DNA of 64,000 bases. It comes from Bisporella sp. PMI_857 (Eukaryota > Ascomycota > Leotiomycetes > Helotiales > Helotiaceae). Below are positions 21,020-32,142 of this stretch, in pieces; positions within the stretch are counted from its first letter, which is position 1, and every line of letters starts with the position of its first letter. The position numbers and the translations under genes were made by a program. Below the pieces are notes generated by a model. It did no database searches, was not told the DNA's origin, and was given only the letters and a program-made list of their open reading frames with translations. The DNA is taken from positions 248,001 through 312,000 of the forward strand of contig JAJSPD010000044.1 in the NCBI GenBank assembly GCA_021307315.1. Direction: 5' to 3'.

Positions 21020-24000
21020 ATGAAGTTCGCTAAGGAGTTGGAACAGGACCTCGTGCCAGGTAAGATAGTTTCTCTCTGTGATACGGAGATAGAAGACTGA
21101 AATATTCTACAGAATGGCGTGTCAAATATTTAGACTACAAGCAGGGCAAAAAGAAGGTGAAGGCTGTAGCAAGAGCAGTAAATCGGGCAACAGCTACCCC
21201 CAGAACGCCAGCACAACCACAATTGCGTCCTCGAGCATATAGCACATACGGAGCAACGTCCTCAATAACTCCTAGGCCTAAAGTACCGTCCACATTGAGA
21301 ACTCACAATGGAAGTCATGACCTGGGGGCAGTTGAGTCTTTGCGCCACTCTCCAGCTCCTCTCGGCATAGATTCTCGACCAGCATCCCACGAATCTGCGG
21401 ACGAAGCCATCAGAAAAATAAAGAAGACACCACCAATTCCTGTGCCAACGAAGAAGAATTCCGAATCATCGAATCCGGGTGGCTACTTTGGTAGTTTTGT
21501 TCCAACCCCACCAGCTGCGACAACCACTCGGTTTGAACTACCTGATCCCGCAGTTTCTCCACAAACACCATTGCATGCGACTATCTCGAACTATGCGTCT
21601 GATAGCGATTCAAGGCCACAGCCTAAAGCACGGCGCAGTGCTTCCATTCCAGTCGGGCTTAGCGCGTATGAAGTGGGGGAAACAACATCACCGAACAAAT
21701 TTACATTTGCATCGTTAAGAAGTCACCTAGCCCATAAACAGAATGTACGACCGTTTATGAAGCGAATATTTTCTGTCGGAGGTCCAATGACACCGAATGA
21801 GATAACTCGGCTTGAGGTGGATATGGTTGCTATGGATCATGTTCGGGCGCGACAAAAGGAATTTTTCATGTGGATGGATAAGGAACTTGATAAGGTGGAA
21901 AGTTTCTATAAATTAAAAGAAGATGAAGCAGGAGAACGATTGATAATCCTCCGTGAACAATTACACGAGATGCGAAATAGAAGGATTGAAGAGTTGGCGG
22001 AATTACAGCGTTTAAAAGCCGCGCGCAAGGATGATGATCGATCTGTCTTTGATTTTTATGGTCCTCGCAATAATGGAGAGTTGACAAAGGATGAGGACAG
22101 GAGTCGACCAAATTCTCGAGATCATCTGCAGGGATGGTTGAGTCCATTCGAAAGAGTCATTGGAGAGACGAAAGCCAAGATTATCAAACCTGGCTCGAAT
22201 TCAAAAGCGTTGGCAAAAATGTCACCCTCTCCGGTATTGCAAAGTAGAAACGATCCTGGCCAAGACTATGTCCGCCGCCATCACCACGACAATAATGTTC
22301 CGTATCGAAGCGCCAAAAGGAAGCTAAAGCTCGCCCTTCAGGAATATTATCGTGGCATGGAACTGCTGAAATCTTATGCGCTTCTTAACCGAACGGGTTT
22401 CCGCAAGATTAACAAGAAGTATGACAAAGCGGCCCATGCCCACCCTCCCTTGCGATACATGTCTGAGAAAGTAAATCAAGCGCGTTTCGTAAAGAGTGAC
22501 ATCTTAGACGGATACATGCATGCTGTAGAAGATCTGTATGCTCGATACTTTGAGCGAGGCAATCACAAAATCGCTACAGGCAAGCTACGAGGCAGCCGCA
22601 ACAAAGTTACTGACCAATCAGCCAGCGCATTTCGAAATGGTGTTCTTATTGGAGTGGGAGCGGTCTTCTCCACCCAAGGTCTCATATATGCATCAACCCT
22701 GTTGAACCATGATGATCCGATAATTCGAGTACGGACTAGTTATCTACTACAAGTCTACGGGGGTTATTTCCTAGCTCTCTATCTGTTCTCATGGTTCTGC
22801 TTGGCATGTAGTATCTGGACTAAGAACAAGATCAATTACCAATTCGTCTTCGAATTCGATACGAGACACAACCTCGATTGGAGAGAACTCTCAGAATTTC
22901 CCTCATTCTTCATACTTTTGCTTGGACTATTTGTTTGGCTCAACTTCTCAAGATATGGGGCACCTGAGATGTATATATACTACCCGGTGATCTTGATCTT
23001 CATTACGGCCCTTATCATTTTCTTGCCGGCGCGTACTATTTTTCATAGGAGTCGAAGCTGGTTTGTCTACTCACATGTAAGCCTCTCTTAGAATTCTCAT
23101 TTCGTTGAATTAATTGATATAGTGGCGCTTACTTCTTGCCGGTCTATATCCCGTCGAGTTTCGTGACTTCTTTTTAGGAGACATGTTTTGCTCTCTAACT
23201 TATCTCATGAGTGTAGGCACTTCTGAGCCCTTTATCTCATTTGTACTAATCAACAAATGTAGAATATTGAACTGTTTTTCTGCTTGTATGCGCATTTCTG
23301 GAGTAATCCCCCGCGGTGCAACAGTTCGCATTCTCGGCTCCTCGGCTTTTTCTCGACGTTGCCGGGCATCTGGCGAGCGCTGCAGTGCATTCGTCGGTAC
23401 TATGATACACGAAATATATTTCCTCACCTAGTAAACTGCGGGAAATATGGCATGACTATAATGTTTGGCGTCACACTCAGCCTATACCGGATTCAAAGGA
23501 GCAATAGTATGCTTGCACTTTTCACAACTTTTGCCACTATCAACTCTATCTATTGCAGTAAGTAGAAACAACGCCATTCATTGATTTCATGCTCATCAAC
23601 TTAGTAATATGGGACCTTTTCATGGATTGGTCTCTTCTACAACCCGACGCCAAGAAACGATTTTTACGTGATGTTCGAGGTTACAAAAACCCTAAATGGT
23701 ACTACTTAGCAATGATACTTGACCCAATTCTTCGATTCAACTGGATATTGTACTCCATCTATACGCACGATCTACAGCACAGCACCATCGCATCATTCAT
23801 GGTCGCTTTCTCTGAAGTTACACGGAGAGGAATGTGGACCATCTTCCGTGTTGAAAATGAGCATTGCTCAAATGTGGCTCGATTCAAGGCCTCCCGTGAC
23901 GTGCCACTGCCTTATAATATCAAAGCATCTTTAGATGACCCCTTAGAATCAGCTCAGCCACAGCAGATTCCCTCCTCTGATGCGATAGAACCTATACCAT

Positions 24001-24244
24001 CGATTAGAAGATCCCCTACAATTACTCGCCATCGTAGCCGCACCACTGGCGCAAGTGATCGTTCCCAAACCCCGGACGGCGAGTTTCGTCGGCGGCCGCC
24101 AACAAGAACCTTCACGAAGATCTTGGCTGATGCGCATACTCAAGATTTTGAGAAAAAGCGAAAGCCGGGGGCAAGTGTTGCCGCCAATGCCAATGCCTTG
24201 GACGGGAAGGATGGTTCCAAAAGGGCTGAGCCTGGAAATAGTAG

Positions 24245-24280
<36 letters not shown>

Positions 24281-24353
24281 GCAAGATGCGGAAGAAGTTT
24301 TTCACGCCTCACGTTGGGCTCGTCAAGGCCGAGATGACGACCACGAAGACTGA
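21020..24353 (+). CDS. SPX-EXS membrane protein, SYG1/XPR1 type
   Basis: Model: exons 21020..21059, 21113..23076, 23123..23212, 23263..23557 and 23605..24353 (1045 residues); introns of 46-53 nt and matching phases. The start MKFAKELEQDLVPEWR with YLDYKQGKKKVKAV is the canonical SPX domain opening, which binds inositol polyphosphates. Low-complexity linker follows, then a coiled-coil SPX core (residues about 220-290) and SPX helices with NRTGFRKINKKYDKA (about 435). Membrane helices from about 510 on lead into the EXS domain (FFLGDMFCSLTYLMS, then WRALQCIRRYYDT, FNWILYSIYTHDLQHS and VENEHCSNVARFKASRDVPLPY). The tail is acidic with 11 consecutive Asp. By family it should export phosphate or take part in phosphate signalling at the plasma or Golgi membrane. 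Confidence 0.95.
24246..24278 (+). repeat. GACGAT microsatellite coding poly-Asp
   Basis: (GACGAT)5-GAC in the last exon of the SPX-EXS gene, giving 11 Asp. Such perfect hexamer repeats tend to vary in length. Confidence 0.9.
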
Positions 24354-25410
24354 TGGAACACTTTTAGTTGATCTACTGGACTCCGCCTGTATGTTGTGTC
24401 AATAATATAACTAAGACACAGTTCTTGATTCACCTATGTCATGATTCTGTAGATAAATGCGAGATAAGTCTCCAACTGGCAGGCAAGTAGCCGAAGCACT
24501 GCTAATGAAGGGTGGCCAGTGGGCTCTATCTCAGTACCTCAAATAGGTGCTGGTGATAATATATAGATATCACCGTGTTGACCGACTCAGTACCTCGAAG
24601 ATCGGTGCAAGTCAGGGGATGAATTGCCTTACTATCAAAGAGAAACTCAATGAAGACCACATGTAACTTCCTGTCCAATAATTAGCAGAAATATTTGGTA
24701 CGGCCGTAACTTCTGAAGCTGGTCTCCAGAGTTGGCAGCCAAGGAATGCGTCTCCATTCCGTCAAATGTCGCCTCGAGGCAACGTAGAGTATTAAAAAAG
24801 AGCCTCAACGCCACATTGTAATCGGCACGCTAAGACTTTGCCGTCGTAATTCTGAGTACCACTTCTTACTAGAGTGTATTATTTTATTAGCGCAAATTAT
24901 TCAAGGACTAAAATCTTTATTCCTTTCAAGCTGCTGCTCCCTGTTTATTTTCCTTAACGGGCAGAGTAATCTCGAAAACTTCTCGTTTTCAGCCTTGATT
25001 GTATTCGCTTGTTATAGCATGCCAAGTCATCGAGGTGCCGGTTCGTGATCGGTGGGACTCGAGTCTTAGAAAGCCTCCCAATAAATAACGTTTGCGGGAA
25101 CGGAGGAAAGTCGTCCCATGCGGTATTAGTAAGTTCGTAGTTACACGGCGTATGCGTAAGATCATAGAGGAAGGAAGGGCCTTGGCCTCTTGCATTTGTA
25201 AGCTTTTGCTCTTGGCTCTGAGGCCGTTACGTATATTTAAGAAGTCGAAGCATTGAACTTCGAGGATCGAGAGTATGCCGGATTCGTCTTCTCTTGATAC
25301 AAGCTTAGGGAACATTTTCTCCCCCCTAGCTGTCGGTTTTTTGTCCTCTCGATCAAAACCCCTCTAAGATTTCCCTATCTCGAATTCCACAGGTATTAGA
25401 GAAAGATACC
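24354..25410. other. intergenic, no gene seen
   Basis: About 1 kb. A minus-strand frame at 24989..25315 starts with ATG and has 108 codons but matches nothing I know. Near 24505-24610 the phrase CTCAGTACCTC occurs twice around a small palindrome (GGTGATA...TATCACC). Confidence 0.4.
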
Positions 25411-25886
25411 ATGTCTCGTCTCCAATATTTCTCATACCCGGGATTCGGTGAAGAGAAGTATGAGGAGCTTTGGTATAGCCAAGCCGTACGCGTCGGCGAC
25501 ACCATCCAGATCTCTGGCCAAGGTCCTCCTCCCATCTCTCCCGCGTGCCCAATGCCACCTCTCACATCAAACGCTAACTGACCGCAGGTGGATGGGACCC
25601 AACGACAAGCAAAGTCCACTCGGACCTCAACGCTGAAATCGACCAAGCCTTCTCGAACGTCGAGCTGGCTTTGAAGACCGCGGGCGGGAAGGGCTGGGAA
25701 GAGGTGTACAAGATCAACATTTACGCTACCGAGATGGGCGAAGCGGCCATGGCCGCGCTGGTGAGGAACCTGAGGAGGTGGTGTCCGAGGCATCGACCGA
25801 TTTTGACGGCTGTGGGTGTGAAGGAGTTGGGGTTGGAGGGCATGAGGGTCGAGATTGAGGTGGCTGCGTATGTTAAAGATAACTAG
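25411..25886 (+). CDS. RidA (YjgF/YER057c/UK114) family protein
   Basis: Model: exons 25411..25522 and 25588..25886 (136 residues). The 65-nt intron has branch GCTAAC and acceptor CCGCAG; its donor GTCCTC is non-consensus but gives the only good phase. The protein shows the RidA fold order: a YSQAVRVGDTIQISGQGG strand pair, an HSDLNAEIDQAFSNVELAL helix, a KINIYATEM strand, a second helix, then PILTAVGVKELGLEGMRVEIEVAAY. RidA proteins form trimers and hydrolyse reactive enamine/imine intermediates; members with the invariant Arg act as deaminases. That Arg is not in its usual RP.R context here (RHRPILTAVGV), so it may belong to a divergent RidA subfamily. Confidence 0.85.
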
Positions 25887-26507
25887 TGAATACTGAGGGA
25901 AAATAATAAATTAGGAAAGACAGCAGCAAAAACTACCTCTTTGATGGATTATAAGATCTGGCATTGTGCTAAGTGGTTCGGTTTTATAGAGTGCACGTGA
26001 CCTTGATATAACCGTTGCTTCATTCTCTGTTGGGTACAAGGATAAATAGAGCTTCCATGATGTTAGCTGGAGATTATATAACAATCATACACAAGGAGTG
26101 GGCATTGTCAGCGGCTACTTCTTGCTGACAGGTCAGAGATGGTTCACGTGATCTAAAAAGACATAACGAAACACCCCTTTTACTCTCGCTTATTTGGCCA
26201 GCAGACGACTTCTCTCCTCTTTTCTGGATCAAGATCTGGATCTTGTCGCTGCCGTATAATAGAGTGGAATTCACAATTAACCCAGGAATGTTACCTTTTT
26301 AAAGAGTGGGGTTCCGAGGAACCACCATCTTATTCAATCGCCAGATTGCGACATTGGACTCAGCTGATAAATCAAATATTAGGTCTAATAGGTAATCAAA
26401 CCGCCAAGGATGGTTTAAAAAGGGTCGTCGGCCTTGGAAGGTGTCCCGAAGATCAAAATCCTTTCGTCCATTGATTTTTTCAAACAAAGCTTCAAGTCTC
26501 AGTCAAC
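25887..26507. other. intergenic, promoter region of the flavin monooxygenase
   Basis: About 620 bp with no coding sequence seen. It contains CACGTG-like (TTCACGTGATCT near 26140) and TTTTTTC tracts; no assigned site. Confidence 0.4.
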
Positions 26508-27866
26508 ATGCCGTCCCCCAAACGCCGCAAGCTCGATGTCCCGCCGAAGAAACAACTCCATCTCACAGCCTTCATGCGGCCAGTCTCTCTCCATACAGGA
26601 GCCTGGCGCTACCCCGGATCTTACCCAGATGCCAACTTCAACCTGAAGCATCTGGTATCCTTCATCCAAAAGCTGGAAGCCGCCAAATTTGACGCTTTCT
26701 TCATGGCTGATCATCTTGCGGTCCTAAATATGCCCGTTGAAGCATTGAAACGCAGCCATACGGTCACGTCTTTCGAGCCTTTTACTTTACTCTCGGCGCT
26801 ATCTATGGTCACGGAGAAGATCGGACTAGCAGCAACCGCAAGCACGACGTATGATGAGCCCTACCATATCGCGCGCCGCTTCGCGTCGCTCGACCACATA
26901 TCCAACGGCCGTGCCGCATGGAACATCGTGACGACCGGCAACCCGGAATCCGCCAAGAACTTTGGGCTAGACGAGCACGTCGAGCACGGGGACCGCTACA
27001 AGCGCGCCCGCGAGTTCTACGATGTGGTGACCGGGCTCTGGGACAGTTTTGCCGACGACGCATTCGTGAGAGATCGTGAGAGCGGCGTGTATGTCGACCC
27101 CGAGAAGATCCACGTGCTGGATCATAAGGGCGATCAGCTGAAAGTGAGGGGTCCGCTGAATATTGCGCGGCCGGTTCAGGGATATCCGGTTATAGTGCAG
27201 GCGGGCCAGAGCGAGCCGGGTAGACAGCTGGCGGCTGAGACGGCGGAGGTGGTGTTTTGTAGCCCGAGGGACTTGGAGGCTGGGAAGTCTTTGTATGCGG
27301 ACATCAAGGCGAGGATGGAGAAGGCCGGACGCAAACCGGACACGCTTAAAATTCTGCCCGCTGCTTTCGTTGTGATTGGCGATACGGTTGAGGAGGCGCA
27401 AGCGAAACGGCTGAAGCTGGACAGCTTTGTGCATTATGATAGTGGCATTGCTTCGTTGTCTATTTCTTTGGGCACAGATGCCTCGAAGTTTGACCCAGAT
27501 GGATTGCTACCAGCAGATATCCCAGAGACCAATGCAAGCAAGACTGGCCGCGAAAGTGTAATCAAACTCGCAGAGAAAGAGAAATTGACCGTGCGCCAGC
27601 TGGCCGGACGATTAGGCGGTTATGCCGGGCTTGCATTTGTGGGAACGCCGGAAACGATTGCTGATGAGATGGAGACCTGGCTGTCCGAGAACGCTGCGGA
27701 TGGCTTCACTGTGGCGATGCCTTATCTACCTCAAGGCTTGGATGATGTGACTACATTGTTGGTGCCTGAGCTGCAACGCCGCGGCCTGTTTAGAAAGGAC
27801 TATGAAGGAACGACTTTGCGAGAACACCTAGGGCTAGAGCGTCCGAAAAATCGCTTCTATACTTAA
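26508..27866 (+). CDS. NtaA/SnaA/DszA-type flavin-dependent monooxygenase (luciferase-like)
   Basis: Single exon, 452 residues, true ATG at 26508 and TAA at the end. The family pattern is complete: HLTAFMRPVSLHTGAWRYP at the start, FDAFFMADHLAV, SFEPFTLLSALSMVTEKIGL, then ASTTYDEPYHIARRFASLDH, SNGRAAWNIVTTGNPESAKN, YPVIVQAGQSEPGRQLAA and a C-terminal LVPELQRRGLFRKDYEGTTLRE. These are group C TIM-barrel monooxygenases that use reduced FMN from a separate reductase to oxidise aminocarboxylates, sulfones or related compounds. The exact substrate cannot be told. The intronless structure, next to genes with introns, and the bacterial character of the family make ancient transfer from bacteria possible. 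The first ten residues (PSPKRRKLD) are basic and not part of the barrel. Confidence 0.93.
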   Translation: MPSPKRRKLDVPPKKQLHLTAFMRPVSLHTGAWRYPGSYPDANFNLKHLVSFIQKLEAAKFDAFFMADHLAVLNMPVEALKRSHTVTSFEPFTLLSALSMVTEKIGLAATASTTYDEPYHIARRFASLDHISNGRAAWNIVTTGNPESAKNFGLDEHVEHGDRYKRAREFYDVVTGLWDSFADDAFVRDRESGVYVDPEKIHVLDHKGDQLKVRGPLNIARPVQGYPVIVQAGQSEPGRQLAAETAEVVFCSPRDLEAGKSLYADIKARMEKAGRKPDTLKILPAAFVVIGDTVEEAQAKRLKLDSFVHYDSGIASLSISLGTDASKFDPDGLLPADIPETNASKTGRESVIKLAEKEKLTVRQLAGRLGGYAGLAFVGTPETIADEMETWLSENAADGFTVAMPYLPQGLDDVTTLLVPELQRRGLFRKDYEGTTLREHLGLERPKNRFYT

Positions 27867-28669
27867 AAACTTTACAGGGGAGTCATATCAAACTTCAAAA
27901 GTGAGCCCGTCCAGCCTTGTTTAGATGCATCAATATGTTTGGTACCCTACTGAATAATTCTGTTAGATATGCCGCGAGCGGTACAAAATTAAAGCGGTAG
28001 GGATAGGGCATCATAATATGCTGTCACAGGAGGAGTGTAAGGAGATATTCATTCCTCGATTTTTAAGGGATAATGAGTAATCGTAATTATCTGTCTAAAC
28101 GTATCACAATATCTTATAGATTGAAAATTTCCAGCCATCTGTCACCCCAATCTAATTCCGTGAGTCAAAGCCGCCGTCGTTCCAGCAGTCTCTGATGGTA
28201 TTGCAGCGGGAGGCACAGCGGGAGAACACGTCATATCCACGGCGTATAATGAGCACTCACTACGAAATCACGAAGTATCTGACCGAGGCAAGTGCTGAAC
28301 CATTAAATGTTTTGTTATCTATCAGATTCGAATCTTGGATCGAACTACTTACTATTGAAATTTGACAAATTTGATTCAGAGCTAGAGTTCTTTAATGAGC
28401 TCATTTCTATCACAGCTATAATTGCACCTATATCAACGTTTATCACATCGTTATAGAGTGCCAAATGAACCACAGTCCAGCAAATTGGTCCCAAAAACTC
28501 CCCAATGGTAACTCTTTATCCGCATATGCATGAAGCCTCCATTGAGTCTCAATCCTCTCAGCAACACATCCTTCACTAGTAATTTTCCTCTTGCAGGTGT
28601 AATTCACCTAGGCACAGCTAAACGTTTCGTTGCTATTCCATATAGTCCATTCCATCCACCCCAGCATCA
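27867..28669. other. intergenic between two convergent genes
   Basis: 800 bp between the monooxygenase stop and the stop of the 2EXR-like gene. Only short frames; nothing recognised. Confidence 0.4.
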
Positions 28670-29908
28670 TCACGGATGTACGACTATATCAGTGCAGAAT
28701 TTCCAGCCATCTCTCTGAAGCTTGTCACGCAAGGCCTTTGTTAACACGTCGAATGGCAAGCACAACTGAGCTCGTATCTCGCCTTCAGAGTTACCCTTGT
28801 TAACAATCTCAGCGGTCTTGAGATTCTGAAACACAAGAAGGAATTCTAGTAGGTCGGATGCGATCTGATCTTCTCTATCTCTGCTCAAAACTGGGCGTGG
28901 TATATGGATGTGATCACGATTCAAAGGTAGAGGATATCGCATCGGTACATCCACACGCCATGACGCCGGGTTCGAATTCTGACTCCGCGTGACACTGCGT
29001 CGAGGAGGCAAGCCATAAAAAGTTCGGTCTCCATCTATGATATCATTACGAGTGAATGGAAAGATGATGGTGAGGTTTTTAGTAAACCGCAATAGTGTCA
29101 AGCTTTTCAGTATCAAGGTGTAAGCTGCTTTGAGTGATGAGACTGGATCATCATACTGATTTCTGAGGATATAGCCACCAATCTTGAGTGTCCTGACTTT
29201 GCAGTAGATGAGACTGGTAACCTCGTTGTAGAATAGTTTATTGGCAAAGATAAGCGGTAGCGGCCCTGCACCCTCAAGCCTAAGTACCGGCAGTTTATCC
29301 CAGCGACGAACGACGGTAATATCGAAATGATTCATGCTCGGCTTTGTTTTGCCTTGACGACGCTTTGCTACCGAAGACTGAAACGCGTTGATAATGCAGA
29401 ATTCATAAATCTTATTCCGTATTTCACCAGGAAGGCGCTCGAGGGTAAGGCGATTACCTCCCTTCCAGATGCGTTTCAATGACAAGACTGGTTGAGAATG
29501 TGATCGCTCTTGCGAGTCAATTTCTTCCGCAAGTCTCAGGACAAATGGACTTGCTTCGAGCATATTGAGTAGGCGGCTTGCTCTAGAGGTAGGTCCATAA
29601 TGCCAGGGAACTACGGTTGTCGGGTGCAGGATTCCTTCGTGATTTACTCCAAGGCTATCCGTGTATTGTCCAATTAGAGACCCCCCAAATTTCGGTCTTC
29701 CCTCGATTTCTGTCTCTTGGTCAGACCATCCAGTGACGGTGATTATTTGACCAGGTGAGAATGCAAGGTGCCCTTTCCTTCCTATGCGATTACTTTCTTC
29801 CTCTGGATCATTGTAGGTGGTTCGTGCTTTGACATGCCAAGGCCCATTTTTACACTTCTCCTTGAAGAGACTGATTGCATCTTTGTGGGAGCGAGCTTGT
29901 CCTTCCAT
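28670..29908 (-). CDS. 2EXR/F-box-like protein with N-terminal SH3-like segment
   Basis: Single open frame of 412 residues from the first in-frame ATG (29908) to TGA; the frame is open to about 29980 without another ATG, so an upstream exon is possible. Residues about 19-95 look like an SH3-type barrel (WHVKARTTYN, then LAFSPGQIITVTGW, GQYTDSLGVNHEGILHPTTV). Residues about 178-195 carry LERLPGEIRNKIYEFCI, the opening helix of the fungal 2EXR/F-box-like domain, followed by PLIFANKLFYNEVTSLIY, typical of that group. Such proteins are numerous in Pezizomycotina and mostly uncharacterised. A role as adaptor is a guess from the domains. It converges with the monooxygenase gene. Confidence 0.75.
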   Translation of the reverse strand: MEGQARSHKDAISLFKEKCKNGPWHVKARTTYNDPEEESNRIGRKGHLAFSPGQIITVTGWSDQETEIEGRPKFGGSLIGQYTDSLGVNHEGILHPTTVVPWHYGPTSRASRLLNMLEASPFVLRLAEEIDSQERSHSQPVLSLKRIWKGGNRLTLERLPGEIRNKIYEFCIINAFQSSVAKRRQGKTKPSMNHFDITVVRRWDKLPVLRLEGAGPLPLIFANKLFYNEVTSLIYCKVRTLKIGGYILRNQYDDPVSSLKAAYTLILKSLTLLRFTKNLTIIFPFTRNDIIDGDRTFYGLPPRRSVTRSQNSNPASWRVDVPMRYPLPLNRDHIHIPRPVLSRDREDQIASDLLEFLLVFQNLKTAEIVNKGNSEGEIRAQLCLPFDVLTKALRDKLQRDGWKFCTDIVVHP

Positions 29909-30891
29909 CTCGACAGTGCGACTTCTTCCTTGGAAAGTATGAGGAAAGCTGGGGATAGGGAGGTCTTTTTCTCCCAAGCCTATGTCTAAATGAAATATAT
30001 GCTTGCTCAGCTTGTCTCGGAGTAGGCGAGATTGTGAAGCGGGATAACAGGCAACCTAGGCTTGGGACGAACTCACCGAGACGCGGGCAGAAGTGTAATA
30101 GTAGGGTCCTGATAAGGCTGGCTGGCCACTTGGATCAAGAAAATAATCTTATGAATAGATAGCAAGATATGCGCACTGAAGATTACCTTTTTTTTTCAGA
30201 GTTGTAAAGGATGAAGATGAATGTACTACCACCACCAAAACCAGAAGGCACACCTCATCCTTCATGCCATCAATTAGTGGTTCGACATATTAGGCAAGAA
30301 TGAAACATCACATCGCCAAGTAAGGAAAGGATCATTCATATGCTCAATTAATTGGTTGCCTTGTCCATTTTCTATCTATCTATTTGTACAGTATGCAGCC
30401 TCATTTCACATACCGCCACCGCCACCGCCACCGCCGCCACTATTCAGCCTCACTTCGTCTAGCTTACTACTATAAGGTTAGTTCACCAAGTCACCAAGCA
30501 ACCAAGCTCACTGACAAGACATGATCGTCCCTCGGCGGGTTGACAACACGTGATTGTTAGCCTAGGCTTTGAGTCTGGGCTCTTGTTCTTGTTAACCCCC
30601 CTGTATGGGCTGGCCGGCCCTTGTAATGTCCTGTCCTGTCCTGTTCTGTACTGTACTGCCCTGCATTGTAACCCACCCACTCCCCCCTGAAAGCCCTGCC
30701 TGCCCTGTTAGTCACCCACACCCACCCTCCAGCCTTTACCCTAATTGACTCTCATATCGTGCCTCGGCCAAACTTCCAACTGTATCGCCGCCCCCCATAT
30801 TTCCTAACAGCATAATAAATACAACACCACCACGCGCTGTCAGCAAAACTTTTTCCCTTTTCACAGCCATGCTGGCCTCCCATACATCCTC
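29909..30891. other. divergent intergenic region with low-complexity tracts
   Basis: About 1 kb between the starts of the 2EXR-like and J-protein genes. It contains a CCACCG microsatellite, a string of short CCTGT/CTGTACTG repeats near 30625-30665 and pyrimidine tracts, as is common for fungal promoters. No gene seen. Confidence 0.5.
30413..30440. repeat. CCACCG/CCGCCA microsatellite
   Basis: About four and a half copies of a CCGCCA hexamer in non-coding DNA. Confidence 0.8.
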
Positions 30892-32142
30892 ATGGCTCAA
30901 GCCTTGTCTCTCCCCAACCATTATACCGTGCTGAGGGTATCTCCTCTTGCACCAGTGGAGACAATACGGGAGGCATACAAGTGTCTAGCCCTCAGGTTCC
31001 ACCCGGACAAGTCTCGCGATGTCCGAGCCACAGAACGCTTCCAGAGGCTGGCAGAGGCCTGGGAGTGTTTGCGGGATAGCGAGACACGGTCGGCATATGA
31101 TGAAGAGCTCAGGCGGACACATATAAACGCATTCAGAGCCGCCAATGCTAGTGAGAACACCGGATGGGACGAGGTTCGTCGGCGGAAAGAAGAGGTCGAT
31201 CAAAAGGCACGGGCCAATTGGCAAGCCGGAGAATTCCCAGCGTTCCACAACGACTTGGAACGACAACAGAGAGCTAGAGACTGGAAGGACGCCGCACGGC
31301 AGGAATATATAGGCAGACTAGAAGCATGGACGACGTATCGACGGGGGATGATTGAGAAGGTGAAGGAGTGTGCTACTGTTGTCAAAAGGCACGATCATGA
31401 TCTAAAGGCACAGACGAGATTCAGCCATGCGGATATGGCGGCGCAGTTTGAGCAAGCGATCTTGCGGTCAAAGGAGTTAGGTCATCGGATGGAAGATGAT
31501 GCTACGATAAAAGCCAAGCTCATGAAAGCGTGGAAGGACCATATTGAGAGCCTCGGTCACCAATTGCACGAAGCTCGAACCAAATTCCAATCCCTAGTCA
31601 CGGAACTAGAGCTTGCAAGGACTCGCTATGAGCAAGAGGAAGCCGATGAACGATTTGGTCGAATACAACAAGCGTTGGACATCCTTGGACCACGAGAGTT
31701 GAATGTTCCATTGTTTAGCATGGTCGACCGCCGAGGTCAAGCCATCAACTACTGGAACGCATTATCGAAAATAAGAACTAGCGCAAAATGTTTCTCGTCC
31801 TTGGAAGGAACATCCGAGGGCCCGTGGCATCATCCAGGAGAGTGGCAACGTACTACCGGAGAGCATACTTGCTTCAAGTGCGCTCAGAATGCATATCACA
31901 TCGTTCCTGAATGTGCGCCGGTAAAGTGCCCTGGCTGTGATATGATCATATGCCACAATTGCTACCGGGATTTGAGACTGCTCCGAGAGTATCATGAATG
32001 GATCATGGCACCTGTGAGGGATGGTGAAGATTTATTATTCTCTCTAGACTTTATGTCCACCGCCGACCATATATCTATTGTGGAGAGTCCTGCAGGATAT
32101 TACCGTGTATTTGATGCGGGTTATAGACACTTGAACGATTGA
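30892..32142 (+). CDS. J-domain (DnaJ-like) protein with C-terminal Cys/His metal-binding segment
   Basis: Single exon, 416 residues, ATG at 30892. Residues 10-75 form a J-domain (HYTVLRVSPLAP, LALRFHPDKS with the HPD triad at 37-39, AWECLRDSETRSAYDEEL), which would stimulate an Hsp70. A long charged, probably coiled-coil middle follows (about 85-270). Near 325-365 lie CFKCAQNAY, ECAPVKCPGCD and MIICHNCYRDL: paired CxxC motifs that look like a zinc-binding finger. The combination is typical of a fungal family of J-proteins without known function. No signal peptide or membrane helix, so cytosolic or nuclear. Confidence 0.88.
   Translation: MAQALSLPNHYTVLRVSPLAPVETIREAYKCLALRFHPDKSRDVRATERFQRLAEAWECLRDSETRSAYDEELRRTHINAFRAANASENTGWDEVRRRKEEVDQKARANWQAGEFPAFHNDLERQQRARDWKDAARQEYIGRLEAWTTYRRGMIEKVKECATVVKRHDHDLKAQTRFSHADMAAQFEQAILRSKELGHRMEDDATIKAKLMKAWKDHIESLGHQLHEARTKFQSLVTELELARTRYEQEEADERFGRIQQALDILGPRELNVPLFSMVDRRGQAINYWNALSKIRTSAKCFSSLEGTSEGPWHHPGEWQRTTGEHTCFKCAQNAYHIVPECAPVKCPGCDMIICHNCYRDLRLLREYHEWIMAPVRDGEDLLFSLDFMSTADHISIVESPAGYYRVFDAGYRHLND

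Noticed and set aside
24055..24405. Frames on both strands over the poly-Asp repeat
   Set aside because: Shadows of the SPX-EXS last exon, kept open by the GACGAT repeat.
28320..28345. GATTCGAATCTTGG resembling a tRNA T-loop
   Set aside because: No acceptor or anticodon stem could be folded around it on either strand.
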